This document shows positions 1-11,306 of a DNA stretch of 64,000 nt, in pieces. This stretch comes from Vanilla planifolia (lineage: Eukaryota > Streptophyta > Magnoliopsida > Asparagales > Orchidaceae): assembly GCA_023846275.1 (NCBI GenBank), contig JAIUJO010000071.1, forward strand, positions 369,671 through 433,670, in the 5' to 3' direction. Under the pieces are notes generated by a model. The model was given only the letters and a program-made list of their open reading frames with translations, ran no database searches and was not told where the DNA came from. How positions within the stretch are numbered: the first letter of the stretch is position 1; each line of letters opens with the position of its first letter. The position numbers and the translations under genes were made by a program.

Positions 1-771
1 GTGCAATCACACACACATGCACGTACACTCACTCACACATACATAAGTATTCACGCACATTCATGCATGCATAGACACATGCACATACACATGTACACAC
101 ACACACACACAGGTATACAGAGTCACACATGCATGCAAAAATAAGCACATACATGCATATAAACATACATACGCTCCCAACAAAATACTTGCACACAAGA
201 ACACACACACTCAGATGCACATACACACATGCACACATAGCCACATGCTTGCATGCTCATACAGATGCAAACACACACACACAAAGGCACACTCAATATG
301 CCCATGCAGACAGACGTGCATGCACATACATGTATGGCCACACATGTACACACAAATTTGTGCACATAAATACATGCACACATGCACAAATGTAAACACA
401 CATGCATAAACACACAAGCACACACACATACAAGCACACACACAAACATTGACATGCACACACACATTTATACACAAAAAAATAAGTATGCATACACACA
501 CATGCATGCACTAGTCCACAAAACACTTACACATAATTGCACACACTGATGCATGACACACCTACACACACATGCATAATCACATACATGAACACACATG
601 TATGAAAATACACACACCCATGCACACATACACACAAACTCTCACAGACTAATAGATATCTACATACACGACACACATGTACCAATACACAACTCATGCA
701 AGAACATGCATGCATGCACACACACACTTATATACATATGTGCACATAAATACACTTGCACACACACACAT

Positions 772-850
772 ACAAATGCATGAACACACACACATACACA
801 GTTGCACAAATGCATGAACACACACACACATACACAATTGCACAAATGCA
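772..850. repeat. 34-36-bp tandem duplication in the CA arm
   Basis: The word ACAAATGCATGAACACAC starts at 772 and again at 806, and its first nine bases recur at 842. This gives units of 34 and 36 bp plus a partial third. The two full units differ by one (CA) step and one base near the end (AGTTGC versus AATTGC). It is a local slippage duplication. Confidence 0.85.
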
Positions 851-2544
851 CACACATGCACATGCATACATACATACACACACAATCACGTACGCACATG
901 GGCATTCCCACATAAGCATGCATTTAGGAATACAAGTACATATGCTCAAAGGCATGCCCAAACAAGTGTAGAACCTACACACACATACACGCACATATGC
1001 AAATGCACATAACCATGCACACACAGCCAAACAATTGCACACAAACACACATAAGGGCACTCGAGCACACACACATGCATACCCACGTACCCATACACAC
1101 ACTAACATGCATGCACACAAACACACACATAAAAACAAATAGACACACAAGCACCCAAAAGAAGATGGCTGCATGTGCGCACATACACACGCACACACAC
1201 AATGGCACAAGCACACACATAGACATACACACATGCACAAACACATGCACACACGCACAAAAACGTATTGACACAATCATGCATATATACATACAAATAC
1301 ATACAGACACATATTCACACACTCTTGATTGTACATATACACGAGCACATAAACACATGCACGCACACAATCATTAACATACACATACAATCATGCACAC
1401 ATGCATACACTTGCAGACACACTCAAACACATACATAAACACAAACACACTCATGCACTATTGCACGTGTAAAGAATGCATGAGAACACATACATAACCA
1501 CACACACACACAAATGAAGACATGCACATGCACACACAAAGGCACACACACACACACATATGCATGCACACATGCTCAAGAAGACATATGTGTGCATGCC
1601 CACACACAAATAAGTGCACAAGGACACATGAATGTACACGTGCATACACATCCACACACAAACATGAACCCACACACACAAGCTTGCATCCACAACCACA
1701 TAAATATGTGCAAATGCACACACATATACACACATACACAAACACTAACACACAACAACCCTACACAGAAACACACATATAAGCAAACACATAAACACAT
1801 GCACATTCACATGCATAAACATAAGCACACATTAGCAAACAAGCACATGCCATAATCACACACACTCGATCACACATGCACTCACCCACAAACACATGCA
1901 CACTCTCACACACACAGACACACTGGAACACTTGCACACAACACAAGCACACACATGCAAGCATGCATGCAAATTTTTACAAAGAGACACACACACTTGC
2001 ATATAGTCATGCTCACACTTATACACACATGCATGCATTCTCATGCACACATGTGCATGCACAACATGTACAAATGAACAAACACAATCACATTCAGATA
2101 GGCACACAAACACATGCTTACGTAATAATGCACATATGCACAAGTAGATAGCCACACAGTGGACATATGCATAGATGCTCAGATGCACAGACACAAACAT
2201 GCTCACATATATACATGCAAACACATGCACACGTAGACACACATACTCACATGTATTCATACACATAAACACACAAGCACAGATGCACACACACACACAC
2301 AAGTGCGTATGGACAAATACACATAAACATGCACACATAGGAACACATAGACACCTATGTGCACACAACCTCATATGCTTGTATGTACAAAAAGACACAT
2401 ACACACATGCGTACACACATGCCACACACCCATATGTTAGCACAAACAGACACATGGACCCACACACACAAACATGCACACACTATTGCACTCACATGCA
2501 CACATACACGCTCACACGAATGCAGACACATGCACACATATACT

Positions 2545-2567
2545 CACACACACACACACACACACAC
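2545..2567. repeat. (CA)n microsatellite, 23 bp pure
   Basis: A pure alternating CA run, the longest uninterrupted one I found in the CA-rich arm. It is flanked by degenerate CA repeat. Confidence 0.9.
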
Positions 2568-2819
2568 TAACGTGCACACCTATGCATACATACATGCACA
2601 CAATTGTAAACACAACACATGAGTACACCTACACATCCACACATGTGCACAAGCACATGTAGAAAAATCTACACACACACATGCATACACACATATCTAC
2701 ACACACATGCACACATGCTAACACATATGCACAAGCACACAAAAAAATGCATACACATATATACACTCACACAAACAAACAAAAAAGCATACACATGTAT
2801 GCATACACACACGTGTAGG

Positions 2820-2839
2820 CACACACACACACACACACA
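2820..2839. repeat. (CA)10 microsatellite
   Basis: A pure 20-bp CA run about 145 bp before the strand switch. Confidence 0.9.
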
Positions 2840-2977
2840 AACATGTATAACCTATACACATATGCACACATTGATATACTCATACACATCCACGTACATA
2901 AACACAACCCACCAAAACTCATACACTTGCACACAAATACAACACACACACGTGCAAAAACACACACAAATAATCAT

Positions 2978-2987
2978 ACACATGTGT
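2978..2987. other. Strand-bias switch point between CA-rich and TG-rich arms
   Basis: The given strand is CA-rich up to 2982 and TG-rich from 2983 onward. The junction is the perfect 10-bp palindrome ACACATGTGT, with its axis between 2982 and 2983; symmetry fails at the next pair (2977/2988). Comparing the reverse complement of the left arm with the right arm beyond this point shows no matching order of landmarks. The junction is therefore not the centre of a recent long palindrome. It is the only lasting switch of bias in the window. It could be an old inversion breakpoint, a head-to-head fusion of two arrays, or the original centre of a (CA)n(TG)n compound microsatellite. Confidence 0.9.
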
Positions 2988-5812
2988 GTGTGTGTATGCA
3001 TGTATGTTTATGTGTGCATGAGCATATCCATGTGCATGTTTGTGGGTCATGCATATATGTATATGTGTGTGTGCATGCATGTGTGCTTGTGTGAGTGTTT
3101 ACACATGTGTACTGGCATGTGTACATGTATGTTCCTTTATGTGTGCATGAGTGTGTATTTATGCATATTGTACATGTGTGAGTGTATGTGTGGTTGTTTC
3201 TATGCATGTGTTTTTATGTACATGTTTGTGTTTGTGTGCCTACATGCATGTGCATGTGTGTGTGTGTCTGTGTATGTGCATATGGATTGTTTATGTTCAT
3301 GTGCATGCACTTACATGTGTGTGTGTGTGTTTCAGTACATGTACACATATGCACATATGCGTATATGTGCATGGGTGAGCTTATGCATGTATGAGTGTTC
3401 ATTGATGTAAGTGTGTGTGGATGTTTATGAGTATGTGCATGTATTTAGTATGTGAGTATGATTATGTTCATGTGCCTGTGTGTTTGTGTGTAAACATATT
3501 TTTTCTTGTGTATAGGTGTATGTATGTCATCATTTGTGTGTTTGTAGAGGTTTGCATGTGCATGTGTGTGATTGAGTTCTACATGTGTGTGTGCATGTAT
3601 ATTCATGCATGGTTATCATTGCATGTTTGTGTGTGTGCATGTGTATATGTGCACATGTGTGTTTGTGTTGGTGTGTGTTCATTGGTGTTTGTGTGTGCAT
3701 GTGGGGGTCTATGTGCATGTCATGTGTAGGTATCTATGTGCATGTGCACATGTGCGTGTGTGTGTGTGAAAGTGTGTATGAGTGTATGTATGCTTATGTG
3801 TTGACATGAGTATGTGTTTATGTGTGTGCAGGTGCATGTTCATGAGGAGTGACTGTATGTGTGTTTGTATGCATGTGCATATGTGTGAGCTTATGGATGG
3901 GCAAATGCATGTGTGTGTGTGTCCATGTGTGTGCACTTATATGTTGTCATCCATGTAAATGTGTGCAAGTGCAGGCATGCATGCTTTTGCATAGGTACTT
4001 GTATTCAGGTGCATACAAAAGTGCATGGGTATTACTATGAATGCATGCATGTGTTTGCATGTGCGTGTGTAACTATGCATATGTGTGTGTGGTTGTTTGT
4101 GTGCACACATGTAAATCCATGTGTGACTATGCAAGTGCATGGGTATTGTTGTGTTTTTCTTTATGCATGTGCGTTTACACTTATTAGTCCATGTGCATGT
4201 GTGCCTGTATTTGGTTTATGTGTGTGAGTGTCTGTGCATGTGTGCATGTGTGTGTGGTATGTGTGTGTAGTTGTGTGTATGCAGATGTGTGTGTGTGTTC
4301 TTATTTTTGTGTGGGGGTGAGTATGTGTGAGCATCCATTCATGTGTGTGTGTGCTTATGCTTGAGTATGAAATAATGTGTGTGCATACATGTGTACATCA
4401 GCATGTTCTTATGTGTGTGTATGCATGTGCATGTGTGCACACCTGTGTGTGCATGAGCATGTGTGTGTGCATCTTTGCATGCTGTTCTTGAATGTGTACG
4501 TAAGTGTGCGTGCACATGTGTGTATGTGTGCATGCATGTGTATATGCATAAAGTTTCATGTGTGTGGATGTGCATAAGTGTGCACATGAGTGTGTGTGCA
4601 TGTGCATGTGCATAAGTGTGCATATGTGTGTGTTTTCATATATGTAGGAGTCTATTTGTGTATGCATGTGTTTGTGTCTTCCTGTGTGCATCTACATACA
4701 TGTGTGTGTGTGTGTATTTGCATGCATGTGCACATGTGTGTGAGTGTGTGGGTATACATATATATATATATATGTGCATGTTCATTAATGTGTGTGTATG
4801 GGTTTTTATGTGTGTCAGCATATGTGTGTTTGTGCATGTGATTACATGTGTATCTTTATACATGTGTGTGGGTACATGGGCATATATGAGTGTGTGGATG
4901 CATTTGTTTGCTTGTTTATCTTTTTGTGTGCATGTTTGCACACATGTGTGTGATGGTGCATGTGTCATTGTGTGTATGCATGCATGCATATGTGTGTGCA
5001 CGTGTGGTTGTTTGTGCGTGAATGTGTATGTGTTTGTGCTTATGTGTATTCATGGGTGCATGCATTGTTCATACATTTGTGCATGAGTATGTGGCATGTG
5101 TGGGTGTGTGTGCATATGCATGTATATGTGTGTGTGTGTGTACATCTATATGTGAGTGCATATGTGGGCTTCTGTGCACATGTGCATGTGTGTGTGTTTG
5201 CTTGTTTTGCACCCATGCATGTACGTGTCTATGCATGTGTGCCTGCTTATATCCACCCACATGTGTATGTATGCATTTATGTATAGGAATGTTTGTGTGT
5301 ATGCTTATGTGTATTTTTTTATGTGCATGCAACTATATTTCTCTCTATGTGTGTGTGTGTATGTGCATATGTTTATGTGTGTACATGTGTGTATGTGCCT
5401 GTGTGTGTTGTTATACATGTGTAAGTGTGTATGTGTGTGTGTTGTCATGCATGTGCATAAACGAGTGTGTGTGTGTGTGTATATGCATGTGTGTGTATCT
5501 ATGTGTGTGCTTGCATACATGTGTGTTTATGAGTGTGCATGTGCATGCACGTACATTTGTGTGTGTGTAGCTTCATCTATTTGTGGGTGTGTTCATGTGC
5601 GTGGGTGTTTGTGTGTGCAAGTGTGTGTGTGTCTATGTGCATCAGTGTGCATCTATGTGTTCATGTGTGTGTGTGTGCAAACAGCACATGTGTGTACGTG
5701 GGCACATAACATCATTATTAATGTGTGTGCATGTGATCATGTGCATGTGTGTGAATGCAAGCATGTGTGCATGCGTCTTTGTGCATCTATGTGTGTAGAT
5801 TTGCTTGTGTGT
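2983..5812. repeat. TG-rich degenerate repeat, no higher-order unit
   Basis: The mirror composition of the first arm: TGTG steps broken by TGCATG, TATG and GCATATG words. I found no kilobase unit, gene, RNA or mobile element. A short (AT)8 tract lies at 4758-4773. This stretch leads directly into the five-copy 1.1-kb array, whose similarity begins near 5813. The sequence just upstream (5700-5800) does not match the corresponding end of a unit, so the left edge of that array is fairly sharp. Confidence 0.9.
4758..4773. repeat. (AT)8 microsatellite
   Basis: A 16-bp pure AT run inside TG-rich repeat, one of two AT dinucleotide tracts that stand out. The other is the much longer one at 55,251-55,314. 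Confidence 0.88.
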
Positions 5813-6918
5813 GCATTTATTTTTACGTATGTGTGTGTACATGTGCATGTGCATGTGTTAGCGTGTGTGTGTTGATATACATGTGTGTGCTTTTGTGTGC
5901 GAGTATGTAAGTCAGAGTATAAGTGTGTGTGTATTTTCATGTGCATGTATATGTGTGTGAATGTTTGCACTTGTGTGTGGTTGCGTGCTTGCTAAGTCTG
6001 CATGTATATGTGTGTGTGTATATATGTGTTCAAGAGTGTGTTTGGTTGAGCATGAGTGCATGTGTCTGTGCATGTGTGTGTGTGGGGTGTGGGTGGGTGT
6101 GCATGTGCTTGTATGTGTGTACTTATGTATGCATGTGTGAGCATGTAACTGTGCATCATTTTATGTGTGTGTGTGTGTGTGCATATTTGTTTTTTTGTGC
6201 ATGTGCATGCATGTATGTGTATGTGTATGTGTGGTTGCATGGTTGTGTGCTTGTGTGTATGTGCACATGTCAATGTGTGATTGTGCATGTGTTACTGTTT
6301 ATTTGAAAGCTCATGTGTGTGTTTTTGCATGTGTATTTGCATTTATGCACTTGAGTGTGAGTGTGTGTGTGTGTGTTTGCTTGTGTGTCAGTGTATATAT
6401 TCTTTTGTGTATGTGTGTGCACAAATGGGTGTGTGTCTTTTAGTGTGTGTGTGTGTGTTTTTTGTGTGTGACTATATGTGCTTGTATTTGTGTGAGTGTG
6501 CATGTATGCATGTTGTGTGTGTTAGTATGCATGCATGTGTGTCTGTGTTCGTGTTTCTTCATGTGTCCATGTATGTAAACACATACATGTGTAAGCGTGT
6601 TCTTATGTGAGTGGCAAGTGCATGAATATGTGTGTGTGTGAGTGCGTGCATGTGTGCATGTGTGTGCATAAAATGTATGCATGGTTTTGTGCATGAATGT
6701 GTGAACAGGTGTGTGTGTGTGTGTGTGTGCATGTGTCCATGTTGTGTGATTACATGTGTGTGTGGGTGTATGTCAGTTTGTGTGTGGTTTCATATGTAAC
6801 AAGCATGTGTGTTTTGGAATGTGTGTTTGTAAGTGTATGTTTATGTTCATACATGTGTGAAAATGTGTGCACGTACACAAATGTGTGCATGTTTGAGTGT
6901 GTGGATGTGTGTGTGTGT
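5813..6918. repeat. 1.1-kb unit, copy 1
   Basis: The first copy. Landmarks lie at 5874 (GATATAC), 6041 (TTTGGTTGAGCATG) and 6298 (TTTATTTGAAAGCTC). It shares the TTGAGCATG and GCTTGCTAA variants with copy 5, and the GTAAACAC variant near 6575 with copy 4. Upstream of 5813 the match to the other units is lost. Confidence 0.9.
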
Positions 6919-8021
6919 GCATTTATTTTTACATATGTGTGTGTACATGTGCATGTGCATGTGCATGTGTTAGCGTGTGTGTATCGATATACATGTGTGT
7001 GCTTTTGTGTGCGAGTATGTAAGTCAGTGTATGAGTGTGTGTGTGTATTTTCATGTGCATGTATATGTGTGTGCGTGTTTGCACTTGTGTGTGTTTGCGT
7101 GCATGCTAAGTCTGCATGTATATGTGTGGGTGTGTATTATGTGTTCAAGAGAGTGTTTGGTTGTGCATGAGAGTGCATGTGTCTGTGCATGTGCCTGTGT
7201 GGGGCGTGGGTGGGTGTGCATGTGCTTGTATGTGTGTGCTTATGTATGCATGTGTGAGCATGTAAGTGTCCATATTTTTATGTGTGGGTGTGTGCATATT
7301 TGTTTTTTTGTGCATGTGCATGCATGTATGTGTATGTGTATGTGTGGTTGCATGATTGTGTGCTTGTGTGTATGTGTATATGTCAGTGTGTGATTGTGCT
7401 TGTGTCACTATTTATTTGAAAGCTCATGTGTGTGTTTTTACATGTGTATTTGCATTAATGCACTTGACTATGAGTGTGTGTGTGTGTGTTTACTTGTGTG
7501 TCAATGTGTATATTCTTTTGTGTATGTGTGTGCACATGTAGGTGTGTGCCTTTTAGTGTGTGTGTGTGTTTTGTGCATGTGACTACATGTGCTTCTTTTT
7601 GTGTGAGTGTGCATGTATGCATGTTGTGTGTGTTAATATACATGCATGTGTGTTTTTGTTCGTGTTTCTTCATGTGTCCATGTATGTGTACACGTACATG
7701 CGTAACCGTGTTCTTATGTGAGTGGCAGGTGCATGCATATGTGTGTGTGAATGCGTGCATGTGTGTGCACAAAATGTATGCATTGTTTTGTGCATGAATG
7801 TGTGAACAGTTGTGTGTGTGTGTGTGTGTGCTTGTGTACATGTTGTGTGATTACATGTGTGTGTGGAAATATGTTTGTTTGTGTGCAATTTTATATGTAA
7901 CAAGCATGTGTGTATGGGAATGTGTGTTTGTAAGTGTATGTTTTTGTTCACACATGTGTGAATATGTGTGCACATGCACAAATGTGCTCATGTTTGAGTG
8001 TGTGGATGTGTGTGTGAGTGT
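6919..8021. repeat. 1.1-kb unit, copy 2
   Basis: Starts at GCATTTATTTTTACATATG. Landmarks lie at 6986, 7156 and 7411. It carries the TTGTGCATGA and GCATGCTAAG variants shared with copies 3 and 4, and the GTGTACACGTACATG variant shared with copies 3 and 5. Confidence 0.9.
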
Positions 8022-9099
8022 GCATTTATTTTTACATGTGTGTGTGTACTTGTGTAGGTGCATGTGTTAGCGTGTGTGCGTCGATATACATGTGTGTGCT
8101 TTTGTGTGCGAGTATATAAGTCAGTGTATGAGTGTGTGTGTATTTTCATGTGCATGTATATGTGTGTGTGGATTTGCACTTGTGTGTGTTTGCGAGCATG
8201 CTAAGTCTGTATGTATATGTGTGTGTGTGTGTGTATATGTGTTCAAGGGTGTGTTTGGTTGTGCATGAGAGTGCATGTGTCTGTCCGTGTGCATGTGTGG
8301 GGCGTGGGTGGGTGTGCATATGCTTGTATGTGTGTGATTATGTATGCATGTGTGAGCATGTATGTGTGCATCATTTTATGTGTTTGTGTGTGTGTGTGCA
8401 TATTTGTTTTTTTGTGCATGTGCGTGCATGTATGTGTATGTGTATGTGTGGTTGCATGGTTGTGTGCTTGTGTGTATGTGCATATGTCAGTGTGTGATTG
8501 TGCATGTGTTACTATTTATTTGAAAGCTCATGTGTGCGTTTTTGCATGTGTATTTGCATTTATGCACTTGAGTGTGAGTGTGTGTGTGTTTGCTTGTGTG
8601 TCAGTGTGTATATTATATTGTTTATGTGTGTGCACATGTGGGTGTGTCTTTTAGTGTGTGTGTGTGTGTTTTTTGTGTGTGTGACTACATGTGCTTGTAT
8701 TTGTGTGAGTGTGCATGTATGCATGTTGAGTGTGTTAGTATACATGCATGTGTTTTTGTGTTCGTGTTTCTTCATGTGTCCATGTATGTGTACACGTACA
8801 TGTGTAAGCGTGTTCTTATGTGAGTGGCATGTGCATGCATATATGTGTGTGAGTGCATGCATGTGTGTGCACAAAATGTATGCATGGTTTTGTGCATGAA
8901 TGTGTGAATAGGTGTGTGTGTGTGTGCATAAGTCCATGTTGCATAATTACATGTGTGTGTGTGGGTGTATGTCAGTTTTTGTGTGGTTTTATATGTAACA
9001 AGCATGTGTGTATGGGAATGTGTGTTTGTAAGTGCATGTTTATGTTCATACATGTGTGAATATGTGTGCATGTTTGAGTGTGTGGATGTGTGTGTGTGT
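8022..9099. repeat. 1.1-kb unit, copy 3 (shortest)
   Basis: Landmarks at 8083, 8254 and 8515. At 1078 bp it is the shortest copy. Close to its end, near 9070, it lacks about 18 bp (a GCACRTRCACAAATGTG-type segment) that all the other copies have. The lost piece lies between two TGTGCA words, so slippage between short direct repeats is the simple explanation. Confidence 0.9.
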
Positions 9100-10197
9100 G
9101 CATTTATTTTTACAGATGTGTGTGTACATGTGTATGTACATGTGTTAGCGTGTGTGTATCGATATACATGTGTGTGCTTTTGTGTGTGAGTATGTAAGTC
9201 ATTGTATGAGTGTGCGTATTTTCATGTGCATGTATATGTGTGCGCGTGTTTGCACTTGTGTGTGTTTGCATGCATGCTAAGTCTGCATGTATATGTGTGT
9301 CTGTGTGTATATATGTGTTTAAGAGTGTGTTTGGTTGTGCATGAGAGTGCTTGTATCTGTGCCTATGCATGTGTGGGACGTGGGTGGGTGTGCATGTGCT
9401 TGTATGTGTGTGCTTATGTATGCATGTGTGAGCATGTAAGTGTGCATCATTTTATGTGTTTGTGTGTGCATATTTATTTTTTGTGGATGTGTGTGCATGT
9501 ATGTGTATGTGTATGTGTGGTTGCATGGTTGTGTGCTTGTGTGTATGTGCATATGTTAGTGTGTGATTGTGCATGTGTTACTATTTATTTGAAAGCTCAT
9601 GTGTTTCTTTTTGCATGTGTATTTGCATTTGTGCACTTGAGATGAGTGTGTGTGTGTGTTTGCTTGTGTGTCAGTGTGTATATTCTTTTGTGTATGTGTG
9701 TGCACATGTGGGTGTGTGTCTTTTAGTGTGTGTGTGTTTGTTTTGTGTGTGTGACTACATGTGCTTGTATTTGTGTGAGTGTGCATGTATGCATGTTGTG
9801 TGTGTTAGTATGCATGCATGTGTGTCTGTGTTCGTGTTTCTTCATGTGTCCATGTATGTAAACACGTACATGTGTAAGCGTGTTCTTATGTGAGTGGCAG
9901 GTGCATGCATATGTGTGTGTGTGAGTGCGTGCATGTGTGTGCACAAAATGCATGCATCGTTTTGTGCATGAATTTGTGAATAGGTGTGTGGGTGTGTGTG
10001 TGTGTGCATGTGTCCATGTTGTGTGATTACATGTGTGTGTGTGGGTGTATGTCAGTTTGTATGTGGTTTTATATGTAACAAGCATGTGTGTATGGGAGTG
10101 TATGTTTGTAAGTGTATTTTTATGTTCATACATGTGTGAATATGTATGCACGTGCACAAATGTGTTAATTTTGGAGTGTGTGGACATGTGTGTGTGT
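9100..10197. repeat. 1.1-kb unit, copy 4
   Basis: Landmarks at 9161, 9330 and 9584. It shares TTTTTACAGATG at its start with copy 5, the GTAAACACGTACATG variant near 9856 with copy 1, and the TTGTGCATGA/GCATGCTAAG variants with copies 2 and 3. Confidence 0.9.
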
Positions 10198-11306
10198 ACA
10201 TTTATTTTTACAGATGTGTGTGTACATGTGTATGTGCATGTGTTAGTGTGTGTGTGTCGATATACATGTGTGTGCTTTTGTGTGCGAGTATGTAAGTCAG
10301 TGTATGAGTGTGTGTGTTTTTTCATGTGGATGTATATGTGTGTGCATGTTTGCACTTGTGTGTGTTTGCGTGCTTGCTAACTCTACATGTATATGTGTGT
10401 GTGTTACATATGTGTTCAAGAGTGTGTTTGGTTGAGCATGAGAGTGCATGTGTCTGTGCGTGTGCGTGTGTGGGGTGTGGGTGGGTGTGCATATGCTTGT
10501 ATGTGTGTGCTTATGTATGCATGTGTGAGCATGTAAGTGTGCATCATTTTATGTGTGTGTGTGTGTGCATATTTGTTTTTTTGTGCATGTGCATGCATGT
10601 ATGTGTATGTGTATGTGTGGTTGCATGGTTGTGTGCTTGTGTGTATGTGCGTATGTCAGTGTGTGATTGTGCATGTGTTACTATTTATTTGAAAGCTCAT
10701 GCGTGTGTTTTTGCATGTGTATTTGCATTTATGCACTTGAGTGTGAGTGTGTGTGTGTGTGTGTGTGTTTGTTTGTGTGTCAGTGTGTATATTCTTTTGT
10801 GTATGTGTGTGCACATGTGGGTGTGTGTCTTTTAGTGTGTGTGTGTGTGTGTGTTTTGTGTGTGTGTGACTACATGTGCTTGTATTTGTGGGTGTGTGCA
10901 TGTATGCATGTTGTGTGTGTTAGTATACATGCATGTGTGTTTGTGTTCGTGTTTCTTCATGTGTCCATGTATGTGTACACGTACATGTGTAAGCGTGTTC
11001 TTATGTGAGTGGCACGTACATGCATATGTGCGTGTGTGAGTGCGTGCATGTGTGCGCACAAAACATATGCATGGTTTTGTGCATGAATGTGTGAATAGGT
11101 GTGTGTGTGTTTGTGTGTGTATGTGTCCATGTTGTGTGATTACATGTATGTGTGGGTGTATGTCAGTTTTTATGTGGTTTTATATGTAATAAGCATGTGT
11201 GTATGGGAATGTGTGTTTGTAAGTGTATGTGTATGTTTATACATGTATGAATATGTGTGCACATGCACAAATGTGTGCATGTTTTGAGTGTGGATGTGTG
11301 TGTGTG
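10198..11306. repeat. 1.1-kb unit, copy 5
   Basis: Landmarks at 10,259, 10,427 and 10,684. It contains a 22-bp pure GT run at 10,747-10,768, longer than at the same place in the other copies. The match to the unit continues through the GAGTGTGGATGTGTGTG word near 11,286 and is lost at about 11,307, where the next unit's GCATTTATTTTTA would be expected. The right edge is good to a few tens of bases. Confidence 0.88.
10747..10768. repeat. (GT)11 microsatellite inside copy 5
   Basis: A pure 22-bp GT run. The other four units have shorter pure runs at the homologous spot, so it is a slippage-variable site within the higher-order repeat. Confidence 0.85.

Larger units (their letters stand above)
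1..2982. repeat. CA-rich degenerate repeat arm
   Basis: The given strand is dominated by CA/ACA steps interrupted by ATGCA, CATG and CATA words, with frequent pure (CA) runs of 5-11 units. No unit longer than about 36 bp recurs in phase that I can find, and no gene-like stretch is present. The open frames here read His/Thr-rich on the + strand and Cys/Val/Met-rich on the - strand, as expected from the repeat alone. The arm begins before the window starts and ends abruptly at the strand switch at 2982/2983. Apart from orientation it has the same word composition as the TG-rich DNA that follows, so I infer it is an inverted piece of the same repeat family. Confidence 0.93.
5813..11306. repeat. 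Higher-order tandem array: five ~1.1-kb units
   Basis: Three independent landmarks recur in the same order at matching intervals. GATATACATGTGTGTGC occurs at 5874, 6986, 8083, 9161 and 10,259. TTTGGTTG occurs at 6041, 7156, 8254, 9330 and 10,427. TTTATTTGAAAGCTCATG occurs at 6298, 7411, 8515, 9584 and 10,684 (the last T-to-C/G differences are minor). Intervals are about 1112/1100/1075/1098 for every landmark. Using the GCATTTATTTTTA word as unit start gives copies of 1106, 1103, 1078, 1098 and about 1109 bp. Between copies 1 and 2, a hand alignment of ~135 bp from the GATATAC word shows six substitutions and one 2-bp indel. Each unit is itself degenerate TG repeat. This is a satellite-like array that arose by duplication of a kilobase block, not by base-by-base slippage. 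Confidence 0.95.

Noticed and set aside
728-1276. Possible Cys-rich (metallothionein- or keratin-associated-like) or His-rich protein
   Set aside because: Cys-Val-Cys and His-Thr-His patterns follow dinucleotide phase rather than any family's Cys or His spacing, and they continue unbroken across the whole window.
2978-2987. Centre of a long hairpin or palindrome (inverted duplication)
   Set aside because: Only 10 bp are perfectly symmetric. Beyond that the arms match no better than any CA-rich versus TG-rich pair, and the landmark order is not mirrored.
5813-11306. CRISPR-like array of regularly spaced repeats
   Set aside because: The repeated unit is a whole ~1.1-kb block with no short conserved repeat separated by unrelated spacers, and there are no cas genes.
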